Assembly: GCF_051014685.1 (NCBI RefSeq)
Contig: NC_135055.1
Coordinates: forward strand, 17,906,001 to 17,970,000
From: Ptiloglossa arizonensis
Taxonomy: Eukaryota; Arthropoda; Insecta; Hymenoptera; Colletidae
Reading direction: 5' to 3'
Length of the DNA: 64,000 bases
This document shows, one piece after another, positions 26,519-38,839 of this stretch (position 1 is the stretch's first letter; every line of letters starts with the position of its first letter). Position numbers and translations under genes: made by a program. The notes under the pieces were generated by a model. That model saw only the letters and a list, made by a program, of their open reading frames with translations. It was not told where the DNA came from and ran no database searches.

Positions 26519-28367
26519 GTAACTGCATATTCGTCTATCGATTTCCCGCTCGCCGCGGCTTCGGTAATCCCGACGAGGATATATCCGCGATATTTTCCCG
26601 CCTCGCATCGTACACGGGCTGCCTCGAGCAAATAACGTTAACATTGCCACGGTATTAATCGAAGGTCGAGTTGTTCTCGTAAGGGCGATTATTCGCGATT
26701 CTTCCACTCGAGCCTCGGGGAAACAATGCGAACGGATTGTTTTTATGCGAGATTAATTCGTTTTTACGGAGTTTTGGGTATCTCTGCTCGGAATATTTAA
26801 AGTTTTGGAAGGATCGTGGATAGAAGCTTTTTCGTAGTGATATCAAGGTCGTTTTGGAGTTTTCATATGGAACTTTTGAAAGATAAATGGATTTTTTTCG
26901 TTGTATTGTAGAAGACGTCGAAATTAATTTCAAAGTCGTATAAAATTGGTTTCTTTTTTGTATTAATAGTATCTTGTTTGAATTTGAATTTTTCATATTT
27001 TTCGAGCGAAGAAATGTACATGAGATAATTGTATTTATCGATCAAAACACCTTGTACATTTTCGATCTCGATTCGTAGATTTTGAGACAATTTCGAAAGC
27101 GAGAGAATAGATTATAAAAGAAAAAGAAAAATTCGAAACGGGAGAATAACAATATCGAGCGTATTTTTAAAGAATATTCATAAAAATCCTAAATAAATAC
27201 GTAAATGGAATACGAAACCTAAAATGAATGTTTGTTTACCTTTCGTTTCATTGCTCGAATTTATCGTCAAAATAAAAATCAAATCATTCGCGTGTGTTTC
27301 AATACAGACGAAACTGTTCGTGTAGGTGTTAACACTTTTCCTTTTTTTTTCTTTTTTTTTTTCGAAGCACGCCGTATTTATTTTCAACCCGACACCGGTT
27401 GCGGATTATCGTTATCTCGCTCGCGTTTAAATAATACAACGCCCGTGAAATTTGCCCCGTGCCTTTTATATATGTTTCAATATAACCCAAGGTTTCCGAA
27501 TTTTTGGAAACAGACCCGGTAGTTATCGTCCGGGTATCTGGGTCGTGGGTAATTGCAAAAATTTCGCTCCGAATTTTTCCCATTGTCGCAAATCCCACGA
27601 TCTTGCGAGGCGGGCCAGTTTTGCTGTGTACCTAAACGGAAATGGAATTAAATTAAAACCCGGGACTGTACAGCGTACGAGTACAGGAGATGACTTTCAT
27701 GGAGAGGATAAGTTTTGAACGCGAACGAGACACCGAACGTTATTACACAAGTTTCCGTTTGTTTTTCTTTTATTTTTTTTTTCGATAATAAGAAACTATC
27801 ACCATACCTTATTTTCCAAGAGTAAAAATTTCTATACTCAAAGTCATTTCAAGGTCAAGTTATCATTCGTTTCGATATTAGTTACATCGTCTCCAAATAA
27901 TAGGTATCTAATTAATATTTTTTAAATATTAATCGACACTCGTTCAAATAGTATAACCTTGAACGAAGTAAACTAGAAATAGTAATATTTCAAAAATCGA
28001 ACAATTTTTTCTTTTGTTTCCATTGTCAAAGAGAATGGAGATACTTTGGAGAATGGAGATACACCTGTATTTCGAACAAACGCTAAAAGTATGATACCAC
28101 CCTAACGTTAATTCGTTTCTGCAACGTTCACGCGAAAATAAAATATCCCTAGACGAGATTTACCCCCGAAAATGATTCCAAACGATCGTACGCGAGACTT
28201 CTCGTCGCGAATTGTTTCGAAACGTCCGAGTGGCGCTCTTAACTTTTATTAGCAAAGAATCGAGCACCGAGAAAATCGAAACGAGAGGGCTACGAACAAT
28301 AACGTAAATATTACCCGAGCGATCGCAGCTGGCTCGGTGATAAATCTTCGTACGTACTTACTTTCAG
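26519..28367 (+). other. 1.8-kb intron between exons B and C
   Basis: A GT-AG intron with donor GTAACT and acceptor TTTCAG. It is AT-rich with T runs near 27340-27362 and 27770-27782. I see no gene, RNA gene or mobile element in it. Confidence 0.85.
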
Positions 28368-28421
28368 ATTCTGCAGCTGCAAATGAACGACTACAAGTAC
28401 CACTATCTCTTCACGACTTTC
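28368..28421 (+). CDS. GRIK2-like: Kainate-type glutamate receptor, 54-nt exon C
   Basis: This small exon encodes 18 residues, ILQLQMNDYKYHYLFTTF, in phase 0 at both ends. It matches the kainate receptor segment ending in YHFIFTTL in mammalian GluK2, which to my recollection is also carried on a separate exon of the same size. The acceptor is TACTTTCAG ending at 28367 and the donor is GTAAGT at 28422. It is too short for a simple ORF search, and its identification depends on joining it to its neighbours: FLRM plus this exon plus DIETFDLEDF. It lies only 67 bases before the next exon. Skipping it would keep the frame but remove part of the second lobe of the domain. Confidence 0.92.
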
Positions 28422-28488
28422 GTAAGTACCCTTCGGGCACGGAGAGAGACAGCCACGAGCTTCGGGATCCATCTGTCCCTTTTTCCAG
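28422..28488 (+). other. 67-base intron between exons C and D
   Basis: A short GT-AG intron with donor GTAAGT and a pyrimidine-rich end (CCCTTTTTCCAG). It is close to the minimum intron size typical of insects. It is recognised by intron definition in a gene whose other introns here exceed 1.8 kb. Nothing else is visible in it. Confidence 0.9.
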
Positions 28489-28653
28489 GATATCGAGACC
28501 TTCGACCTCGAGGACTTCAAGTACAATTTCGTCAATATCACTGCCTTCCGTCTGGTGGACGCCGAGGACGTCGGCGTCCGGGGTATTCTGAGGGACATGG
28601 AGCGGTACCAGCCATCCGGGAATAAGATCCTCAACAAATCGAGAGTCATACAG
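28489..28653 (+). CDS. GRIK2-like: Kainate-type glutamate receptor, exon D (amino-terminal domain)
   Basis: Fifty-five codons in phase 0 at both ends. The start is DIETFDLEDFKYNFVNITAF, matching the DL..LDLEPYRYSGVNLTGF stretch of mammalian GluK2, followed by RLVDAEDVGVRGIL and ending with NKSRVIQ. The acceptor is TTTTTCCAG ending at 28488 and the donor is GTAAGA at 28654. N-glycosylation sequons are coded at 28534 (NIT) and 28633 (NKS), as expected for an extracellular domain. The NIT site sits at the same place as the family's VNLTGF sequon. The following intron is 25.2 kb and holds most of the repeats, the mariner relic and the hammerhead candidate. Confidence 0.95.
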
Positions 28654-29192
28654 GTAAGATTTGTCCGTGTACTGGAACCCCTGGGCGATCGAATATCCGC
28701 TCGTTGAATGTTTACGCGATTCGAGACTCGAGCAGCGACGAGTTGCGTTTTTCTTCGCGCGCTCGTTTATCTCGTTAACGGGAAATAGCGGTTAGAAAAA
28801 ATATACAACTGGTTCTTTTATCGCACGGTTCGATGATCGATATATATTCCGAGATGCATTCACATCGATATATTTCCAACCCTTCAGAGTTGAAGAATTG
28901 AGGTAGTATCTTTTCAAAGCAAACTGCTACCAATGTGTACAATATGTACCATTTTTTGAGGCACGATGTGCGTTTTGTTTAACGTATACTTGAACGACAG
29001 ATCTCGAGAATGTTCGAGAGTGGAATTTTTAAGAGGAGTGTAGGCAAAAAAATTACGATGACACGGTTTCCTGATGTTTTAGAGCGTTGCTTGTTTAAGA
29101 CCGTAAAATAAATCGGTGAACGGTTAAAATTTGCAAGGTAGGTTTCTTTGAGTTGTATTTTCTAGGGGTATTGTGTCTTCGATGTTGTCCAT

Positions 29193-30100
29193 TTCGATAA
29201 TTGTCCACGAATACTGTAAGCAAAGACACCATCGATAATTAAGTAATTTTAACAACAAATTTACAACAAATCAAATTGATAATTTTGATCATTCTAGTGT
29301 TAAAACTGTGCTCATAAATTCCACGTCAGATCAAATAGGTATCTTCGAAGTTAGCTGGGGAAATTAATTTACGATCAGTTGTTCATTTCAGTAATTGTCC
29401 ACGAATACTGTAAGCAAAGACACCATCGATAATTAAGTAATTTTAAAAACAAATTTACAACAAATCAAATTGATAATTTTGATCATTCTAGTGTTAAAAC
29501 TGCGCTCATAAATTCCACGTCAGATCAAATAGGTATCTTCGAAGTTAGCTGGGGAAATTAACTTACGATCAGTTGTTAATTTCAGTAATTGTCCACGAAT
29601 ACTGTAAGCAAAGACACCATCGATAATTAAGTAATTTTAAAAACAAATTTTCAACAAATCAAATTGATAATTTTGATCATTCTAGTGTTAAAACTGCGCT
29701 CATAAATTCCACGTCAGATCAAATAGGTATCTTCGAAGTTAGCTGGGGAAATTAACTTACGATCAGTTGTTAATTTCAGTAATTGTCCACGAATACTGTA
29801 AGCAAAGACACCATCGATAATTAAGTAATTTTAAAAACAAATTTTCAACAAATCAAATTGATAATTTTGATCATTGTAGTGTTAAAACTGCGCTCATAAA
29901 TTCGATGTCAAATCAAATAGGCATCTTGGAAGTTAGCTGGGGAAATTAATTTACAATAAATTTTTCATTTCAGTAATTATCCACGAATACTGTAAGCAAA
30001 GACACCGTCGACGATCAAGTAAATTTGAAACGAGATTTAAAACGGATGAAATTGACCACGTTGGTAGTTCCGGTGTTAAAACTGGGCTCATAAATTCGTT
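29193..30100. repeat. 194-base satellite-like tandem array, nearly five copies
   Basis: AATTGTCCACGAATACTGTA starts at 29199, 29393, 29587 and 29781, and as AATTATCC at 29975. Each interval is exactly 194 bases. The first four copies are nearly identical, while the fifth is clearly diverged after its first 50 bases. Confidence 0.96.
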
Positions 30101-31784
30101 CGACGCGGATCGTGTGAACGATCGCCGCGACGATTGAAAAATCAAGCTTCATTTGTTCACCCCTAAACGCAGAAACAGTCGGTCTGTCCCGCGACGCGAT
30201 ACTTTATTGATCGTAAAGCTCGCGTTCGAATCGAGGCCGGCGCGGCGTCCAAACTGCGAAACACGTGTCGGCTCTCGCAGCCTGCGGATGTAAAACAATG
30301 CGACGCGGAAAAAGCTCCGCTTGGAAACGGCCCGTTAGAGTTCCCGTCGTCGATACCAAAACGGACGTTTCGTACAACCATAAAATAATTTAAAAGCTTT
30401 CGCACCACGCGCGCCCCGAAATCACCCTCGCGAAACGGTCACTCGTTAGTACGCGCGAAATTCACACGAATCGAACGTTCAAATGTTCAAATTATCGCGC
30501 TACGATTTCAGTTTCGATAACGCGTGTCGTAATTAACATCGAACCTACGAATGTGGACAAGACTCGTTTCAAGTTTTTACATCCGGTCTGACTTGTCGCG
30601 ATAGACGAAGGGATTAAGGGACGGTTTGGCGCGTTAGAAAATAATATACATTGTAAATAAATACCGAAACATTTGGTGGGTATAGATTCTTGTCGTTTAA
30701 TTTACACTAGAACAGAATTGTGAAGAACATCGGCAATTTTTTAACGAACGAAATCGAGCTTGTCGATTTCAGAAAAAAAGAGTTGGTTCGACGCTGAGAA
30801 AAACGTAGAAAGTTAATATCGAGTACGTACGAAAACGAAAGAAACGCAGAGAATCGGGAAACCGATATTTCAAGCTCACCACCTGTCCGATGTTACAATT
30901 AAACGCGTGGTCGCGAAAGTATCCATATTTCAACCAGAAATGGATATTTCCACGGTCGGGAAGAATGTGAAAATTTCCGCGAAACTCGTTCGAACGAAGA
31001 TGCGAAATTTGAAAATGTTATTGTCGATGGAAGTAACGAGAAAATATTGAGAAAAGAAATATTCGTTACGCTCCACTTGAACCCATTACGGCTGTAATTC
31101 GTGACTCGTAAATTGCGAATCTCTCCCGTTCAACGAACAATGCCCGATGTTCCATTGTTTGTTACCGTTTTGTAACGTTGGTTCAAAGCCCTATGGAGTA
31201 TTAAACGGTAATACGGAACGCAATTAGTTGCTACGAATGCAACTCGTTTACGTCACGTCTCGGGCCGTAATTTATATCACGGACGGGACTCGTGTTCGTT
31301 ATTCTTTTTTTTTTTCTTTTTTTTTGGCTCGTAATACCTGCCCCAGGAGTCCGACTCGATATTACCAGGGGGTTTGGGAGGAGCAGCTGGCTCTGGAAAA
31401 TGGCGCGCGCCGGGCGTACTCGTATCGTAAAACCGGGTTTGAAACGTTCTAACAGGCGCTGAAAGTCCCCGCAAATGCGTTCGTTACGGGGACGTTGGGC
31501 CAACGGGCGAGGCCGGGGGACGGTGGTATTAGTCAAATTTCGTCGGTGATATTCTTTAATGAAACGGTACAGTCGGCCGACAGACCGAGAGGAGGAGTAT
31601 ACTTCGCGCCGCGACGTGCTTACGACGCGTGAACTTTAACATTTTTCCTCGATTTACATGCAGATTAGAACGCACCCGGGGTTCACCGGCGTCCTCGAGT
31701 CGTCTGGCGGGCTCGAGGTTGCGCGTGTAATCAGTTTTCAAACCCGCGTGTATGTCTTTTCGTGAACGGTCGTGGAGAAAATCA

Positions 31785-32935
31785 AATTGAACGTCACGCT
31801 CGCGTCAATCCACTGTCGCTATCTCTGTTACGGTAGTCCACGAAATTATGAAATTCGGGGAATTTTTTTTCTTTTTTTTTTTTTTTTATTGTGAAAATGG
31901 AGCAGGTTCCCGAGTTACGGGAATTCTTACGCGATTAGTTCTAATTTCTTATAATGTAGCTGAATAAAAAATGTTTCCCGATTATCGCTATCTCTGTTAT
32001 GGTCGTTCACGAAATTATAAAACTCGGGGAATTTTTTTTCTTTTTTTTTTTTATTGTGAAAATGGAGCAGGTTCCCAAATGGGAATTCTTACGCGATTAG
32101 TTCTAATTTCTTATAATGTAGGTGAATGAAAAATATTTCCCGATTGTCGCTATCTCTGTTATGGTCGTTCACGAAATTATGAAATTCGGGGAATTTTTTT
32201 TCTTTTTTTTTTTTTATTGTGAAAATGGAGCAGGTTCCCAAATGGGAATTCTTACGCGATTAGTTCTAATTTCTTATAATGTAGATGAATAAAAAATAAT
32301 TTCCGATTGTCGCTATCTCTGTTATGGTCGTTCACGAAATTATAAAATTTGGGGAATATTTTTTCGTTTTTTTTTTTTTTTTATTGTGAAAATGGAGCAG
32401 GTTCCCGAGTTACGGGAATTCTTACGCGATTAGTTCTAATTTCTTATAATGTAGGTGAATGAAAAATATTTCCCGATTGTCGCTATCTCTGTTATGGTCG
32501 TTCACGAAATTATAAAATTCGGGGAATTTTCTTTTCTTTTAGAAAATGGAGCAAGTTCGCCAGTGGGAATTCTTACGCGATTAGTTCTAATTTCTTATAA
32601 TGTAACTGAATAAAAAATGTTTCCCGATTATCGCTATCTCTGTTATGGTCGTCCACGAAATTATAAAATTCGGGGAATTTTTTGTTCTTTCATCGCGAAA
32701 ATGGAGCAAGTTCCCGAGTGGGAATTCTTACACGATTAGTTCTAATTTCTTATAATGTAGGTGAATAAAAAATATTTCCCGATTATCGTTATCTCTGTTA
32801 TGGTCGTCCACGAAATTATAAAATTCGGGGAATTTTTTGTTCTTTTATCGCGAAAATGGAGCAAGTTCCCGAGTGGGAATTCTTACGCGATCAGTTCTAA
32901 TTTTTTATAATGTAGGTAAATGAAAAATACTTCTG
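31785..32935. repeat. Seven-copy tandem array with embedded poly-T, 151-170 base units
   Basis: CGCTATCTCTGTTATGGTCG-type starts occur at 31817, 31986, 32148, 32311, 32481, 32632 and 32787. Length differences come mostly from the T tract after CGGGGAA. The last three copies lack the long T tract. A shared block is GGGAATTCTTACGCGATTAG. Confidence 0.95.
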
Positions 32936-33309
32936 ACAAATTGGGAATGTAAATGAGAACTTTTCTTTTTAGTCGTACAAATGAAATTGGATCGACTGTA
33001 CGAAAATACACATCCAAGCGTTAAAGTTCTTTTGTATAAAAGTCGGTGACGTATTCGGGAATTTGCAACGAAGAAGGAATCGATCTCTCGCATCGAATAT
33101 TCCAAGTTATCTATATTCGTTTTAGGCCATCGTTTAAGGTGATAGGTCGTGTTAATTTTGATCCAAAGATGACCTATTTACATACGAGCCAAATAGAGCT
33201 TATCAATATTCTTGAATCGATTGACACAGAAAAGCTTCCGTTAATCTCGAAACTAAGATAATTACGACTCCTTACGCATCGAACGTCTTAAATATTTTAA
33301 ACACTTCGG

Positions 33310-33580
33310 GACAAAATCGATCTTTCGCTTTTCCAGAAACAATTTAAAGCAATGTTTCTTTTCCAAATCAGAGACAGAAGGAAATGTCTTACAACCCAAA
33401 TAAAAGAAAAGTTTCAACGTAGAAAAATGTACAAAAATCAAACACAAAAAATCGATCCTTCACTTTTCCAAAGACTTCTTAGAGCAATGTTTTTCTTTCA
33501 AATTGACGAAAAGGGAGGGTATCTTACCACCCAAGTAAAAGAAACATTTTAACATACAAAAATTTGTACAAATCGAACAC
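33310..33580. repeat. Two-copy tandem repeat, 135-base unit
   Basis: ATCGAT.CTT.CGCTTTTCCA starts at 33316 and 33451. Both copies contain AGAGCAATGTTT-type and TCTTAC.ACCCAA.TAAAAGA blocks. Confidence 0.8.
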
Positions 33581-34825
33581 TTCCTTCTGTTAATATCGTC
33601 GAAACTTATCAACCGTAAGTGTATAATTAAATCTAACATCTCGGGTGGGAAAATTTTCTTTTTCGTTTTGTAGAAAGTTTCGAAAGCACCGGTTTAGAGT
33701 CTACGACACTAGAAAATTCTTTCTCTCTCGATTCGATACTCCCAATGGTTGTTCCCAGCAAACGAGACGCGTGAACAAATATGGCCACATCGACGGATTA
33801 GATACTCGTAGATCTTTCGTTCGTGGTACGACGGGTCTCTAACCAATTACGGTCTCCGCACAGGTTTCTTTTACTTAACATTCCAACTGACTGCCGTCTA
33901 ACTGTCAACACCTCTTTTGCCGCGTTTCTGCTGAATCAATTTGCCACCGTCTCGGCCGAGACTTGCCTAGCAACGGGTGACGAGTAAACGAGCAATGGTA
34001 AAATTTATTTGTTTGTACGCAGTGTACTCGAACCGAAGAAAAAATGTACTTAAAATATGTAGTCTATATATTCACCTAATCTCCTCTTGCGAAGATTTAA
34101 ATTCCACGACGAAATCTTTTAATTCGTCGACCGTAAACCTATTTTAATTCAAAAATTTAATTTTCACTGGAGAAAAGGATGAAAATTATCGAACAAACGT
34201 ACGGTGATATTTTAAATATAAAATATACGTTATATTTTAAAAGGTGTCAAATTTTATTTGCTTCTTAGGGGTTCAGAAATCGTGCAAACTTATCAGATAA
34301 CAATATCGTGGTGTAACTTTTCTAAAGTTTGACGAATGCAAATTTTCAATCGTGAACGAAGAGAATATAGTTACTCGTGGAAATAAAATTCAATGTCCAT
34401 CGATAGCGAGATTAAACGGTCAGATAATTTTCGTGTAATGTATTGCAACGAATAACTTTATTGTCAAAATTTCGTGACAATCCGCGATTTCGCGCAATGA
34501 CTGTACAAGTAGTTCGTTTAATAACGCGAGTTTCACGCGTTGAAAATGCAAACGGGTGTCAAAGTTTACTCACAGATACAATATTATTTCATCCGGCGCG
34601 GTTCGTCAAGATAACCAGATTCCTGTGTAAACGTGTCCTATTCGAGCTCCTCGTTCGTCTGAAATATCGGCTATTATTATACACAGTGTTCCTGAAAATC
34701 AGTCCCAAATCACCCACCATTTTTCTCCCACGCAGTCATCTGTTATTTTTTTACCCTCGCGAAGTAGACACGTGGGAGATTTATCCTGAACGTGGACGAG
34801 AATATAGCCAAGCCACGATAAACAT

Positions 34826-34866
34826 CGTTAACCCAGTTAAGGCTGACGTTCTTCCAGAAATTGCAC
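34826..34866 (+). repeat. Dispersed repeat, copy 2
   Basis: This is the plus-orientation copy of the repeat at 3222-3268. In the plus frame it reads NPVKADVLPEI. The minus-strand translation of the other copy reads NPVKVDVLPEV. Substitution mainly at third or tolerant positions hints at a former coding tail of a mobile element, unidentified. Confidence 0.5.
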
Positions 34867-35514
34867 AAACTTTTTAAATATACTCTTTTATTTTTTTATC
34901 GCCAAGGAGTTTGAATTTGCGTCGTAGAGGGGTCGTAACTCTCGAGTTTCGATAAATAATATACGTATACGAATCAGTAGTCTTTTATCATTTTTAAATG
35001 TTACTCCATGATCAAATTACGCGAGAAAATTTAATTGTATACGGTTTAACACTTCGAAGAATTTTCTATTCCCCGAGAAGTAACGAAAGATACTTTCTTC
35101 TTTTTAGAAATTATTTGAAAGTAAAATATGAAACTAATTTTTCTTGACACGAGCGAGAATTCATCTTCCGAAATAATATTAATCGTTAAGGGTACCGATG
35201 GGTTTCGAACCATTTCGTGGTACTTTCGACCAGAGAGAACAAAAGTCGAGAAGTCTCGAGAAGTTTGACGTAATTTTTTGCGTCGAAAACCTTGCAAATT
35301 CGCGAGAGTCTCGAAACTTTTGACATTCTTACGAATCTTAGCGAGACGTTGAACGAATGTACAAGAAATTTACGAAAAACATAAGAGAAGATTTGAAGCG
35401 ATTTCTTTGGAACAGCAACGATACCAACCAACGGTATCAAGACAATGGAAAAGTTTAAAAAAGAAAGTTTATGTATTAGCAAGTCGGTCGAAGCTTTTAA
35501 AACTACGATGACAT

Positions 35515-35665
35515 ATAAAGTATTCAAGAGTTGCGAAATATTCAAGAGTCTTTAGGTATTTAAGATCTTCGAAATATTCAAGAACGAACGAAATCTACGA
35601 GACTTTCAAAATATTCAAGATCAATGAAAACCTCGAAGATTTTTGAAATATTCAAAACTTTCGAA
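35515..35665. repeat. Short minisatellite around GAAATATTCAAGA
   Basis: About seven irregular occurrences of a phrase like TCGAAATATTCAAGA, spaced 18-40 bases. A separate triple CCCTAATAAA follows at 35729-35776. Confidence 0.65.
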
Positions 35666-36125
35666 ACTCATTGTAGTCTCGAGAAAATCTCAGAGTGAAA
35701 ACTTCGCATTCTTGACTTGCTTGCTTCTTCCCTAATAAATGAAAAACCCCTAATAAATTAACCCTAATAAATTAAAAGAAATATATAATCGAACTTGAAC
35801 GTACGTTTATAATTATATGGAATGATAAAAGTAGTTCACGATTTATAATCCATTCGTGTTATAGGCTAATTTTTTGTTAGAAACAACTGGTGTTCTAACA
35901 CTTCTAATCGACAGTGTGCAGCTGTGCTCAAAGTGTTCACGGAACATTTTTTTCCCTTCTGTTGGCACATCTAGCGTCGACCGTGTAGGGCCAGTGAATT
36001 CTCCCGTATTTGTTATTCGTTTATTGCATGTGACGAAGTTCTATCGCGTATTGGTGATTTATTGTGAATTTTTTATTATTGTCACGTCGAGACCATCGAT
36101 CAGACGAATGGATCGAAGTGAATCG

Positions 36126-36266
36126 AGTTTCGACAATGCATCAGGACACGCCTCGGTCACCATAAAAGAGTTCATCGACCGAAATTTTACTATAGCGCTT
36201 CACCATCCTCTGTATATTTTTACATTGGTCCCCGGTAAACTCTTCCTGTACCCTAAATTCAAATAA
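36126..36266 (+). pseudogene. Relic of a mariner-type transposase, catalytic region
   Basis: The frame ending at 36266 reads FDNASGHASVTIKEF, then HHPLYIFTLVPGKLFLYPKFK. This lines up residue for residue with the mariner block (Q)DNAPAH...LPHPPYSPDLAP.D.FLFPKLK. The second catalytic Asp (DNA, 36132) is present, but the third, expected 34 residues further on, is a Lys (the GK of VPGK), and the YSPDL motif reads YIFTL. The fragment is therefore inactive. Sequence upstream in the same frame is open from 35874 but not clearly transposase, and the C-terminal end and terminal repeats are not recognised. It sits in the plus orientation within the 25-kb intron. Confidence 0.75.
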
Positions 36267-37779
36267 CTCGTGCTAGGGACTCGTCAGAACGACGTAGATA
36301 CGATTTAGTCAACGATTACGTAACATTTAACGACTTTTATCATTTCACTGTCGATGATAATTATCTTTTTAAATATTTGAGTATTTTCTTAGAGCTTGTG
36401 ACTGTGTACCAATGAACTGCCATTGCAACTGACTTCGTATCAAGAAAATTATTTCAATAATTGTGATACATTTTACAATTGGAATTTTTATTTTCAATTT
36501 TCAAGCATGGAACCTGATTGTGTAATTTCAAATAGAAATATATGTTTCACACTGTATAATAAGCGAACTCGTTACAAACACACGCGAACGTATAAATATC
36601 GCGAATATTATCTCTTCTGACTCTTCATAAATTTCACGTTATACAAATGTACTCGTATATTAATAACACTCGTGCATAATCTCTACATTCACACGCATCG
36701 AAATCACCAACGTAATAAGAAAGATGAAAACTACCTTCGAATGGCGAGCTCTAGAATTTTTAAAAATTCCCAAAAAATCCACCTCCTCGTCACATTTATT
36801 ACTATAACGCAGCAAAACTGTAACACGGTACTTTCAAGAAATATTTCACGACCCGTTTCATATCCCAGCAAAATGACAATTAAAAGTAGCGCGAATCCTC
36901 TCGATGCCAACTTGAAAACGACTTCTCGTTTGGTGGTGATACATTCCCCTGTGAGTTATTAGAGCAGCACTTGAGAAATAGATTTTCCAAGCTTTTCCGC
37001 ACCAAGGCGGCCCGTTTGCGTAAAATATACGAGAGAAACGAGACACGGTCGGAGGTGTGTATATCTGCCCCCCACGGCCCCGAAAGAAACCGTATTTCTT
37101 GTCCCAGACCGAAGGACTTAATTCTCCGCTTTAAAAGTCCGTGGCCCCCACTCTTTAAAGGTGCGCGAACGGTGCTCGTTTGAATCGACAATCGAGAGCT
37201 ACGATCGTGAAAAATAAATTCAATCGTGGACGAAGAATTTTCTCCTAGCCGAAAAAGGGGGAAACCACCGATGCTTGGAGAGGATTCGCGCGTAAAGAAC
37301 GCGAAGAGGAAACGCTTTTTCACGAGATTTAATTGAGCGGTCGCCGTCTCGGTCGTGGTTCTGGCTCTTTCTTCAATCCGCCATCTTCCCCCTCTACAAA
37401 GGGCGAAACGTTCAGTCGATCCTTCCCCCCACCCCACGCCCCCTCTTTTGAAGAGAAAAAAGCGAGCGAACTTTAAACAGAAAAATGAGAGAACACTTTC
37501 AGCCGAGTCGCCGGTATTAAAGAACTCGAGAAGATTTACGATTCGCGGGGATGTTGGGGAGACTCAGAAAGAGTTTCCTAATTACATCCGTTGCAACTTC
37601 CCGCCGTGGGTCGAGCTTGTGTTTAATGTTTTACAGAGCTATCCGGCGAAACAACATTCAGCAACAGCCGGTACGAACGATGTATCAATTTTAGATTCCA
37701 CATTTAATCCGATACTTTTTTAATAATCCGGCGAGGATTCCTTAAATCGGTGCTGCACCTTTGGTGGAATTTTTTTTGG

Positions 37780-38130
37780 AAGTTATTACAATGTGGATTT
37801 CTATACCGAGGACCCCTTCGTAGAGGATAAGATCGTTTGGAATTGACTCGATTGTGGCTCAAGAAAAATGTTTTCTTTGCGATAGGTAATACCAAAGTGA
37901 ATTTTAGATCCGAGTAGCATATACAGGAACACTTCTTTTGAGAGATTTTAAACAATTAATCGATAATGCATGTAAGATTGTCACTTCCTGGCAATTGTAC
38001 TTGAATTTATTTAAATTGATTTGCAAGTGGATTTCTTTCTCGAGGATCCCTTTGGAATAACTCAGTAAGGTATTCTAAGGGAATTTCAAATCAAAGTATT
38101 CAGTACAGGGAAATTTCTTTGCGAATTAAT
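37780..38130. repeat. Two diverged copies of a unit of about 240 bases
   Basis: GTGGATTTCTATACCGAGGA (37792) and GTGGATTTCTTTCTCGAGGA (38030) head two related but heavily diverged stretches. Confidence 0.45.
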
Positions 38131-38839
38131 TTACAAATAAGATTACTCTTCTATTTCGTTCATTCTCACCGAATATTGCGAGTAAGAGCACAGGTTAACC
38201 ATTGGGTGATTTTTGAAAGAAGTTCGAAACAGACTGCTAAATAGCGTTAATTATTAAAGAAAAAAAAACACGAAACATATCGTTCGAAGAGATTCGGATT
38301 ACATCCGCTGTGGTTCGTTCATCTTGTAACAAATTTTCGTAATTTCCGGTTCATGAAATTAATCCCTCGCGTGATAATTCCGTGCAACTCCGCCACAATT
38401 CTTTAATAACATCGATAATTATCCACCGGGTGTGTGGGATTGCTCGCGTCGCCTCGTTAACGCTGATTGGCCGAATCCGTCAAAAAATTGAAATGGGCGT
38501 GGAGCACACGCACGCGGGTGTAGCGTACACGTGTTCGTCGATTGACAAAAATTCCGTGGCGTGTCAGAGATAGCCGGGATAAATATGTCGGGTACGCTTT
38601 TCTCCTTTTTTTTTTCTCCTCCTCTCTTTTTTTTTTTCGTTGTTCACTCGATCGGATAAAGTGGAAATATGCGAGGCCACTGTTTCGCGATTCACGGTGT
38701 AAATAAAACGGTGTTCCGTTTTTCATGCATCGACGAGCGCGTGGCCAATCGAAGCTCTGTCACCTTGTTTGCATTACAGGAAACGTTTTGCGCTAAAGAA
38801 ACGGAACGGGGCACGAGGGAGGAATTTTTCTTCGCAAAT

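Noticed and set aside
36880..37437. 185-codon minus-strand open frame
   Set aside because: No domain recognised, open in the opposite strand as well, and composition looks like GC-rich intron.
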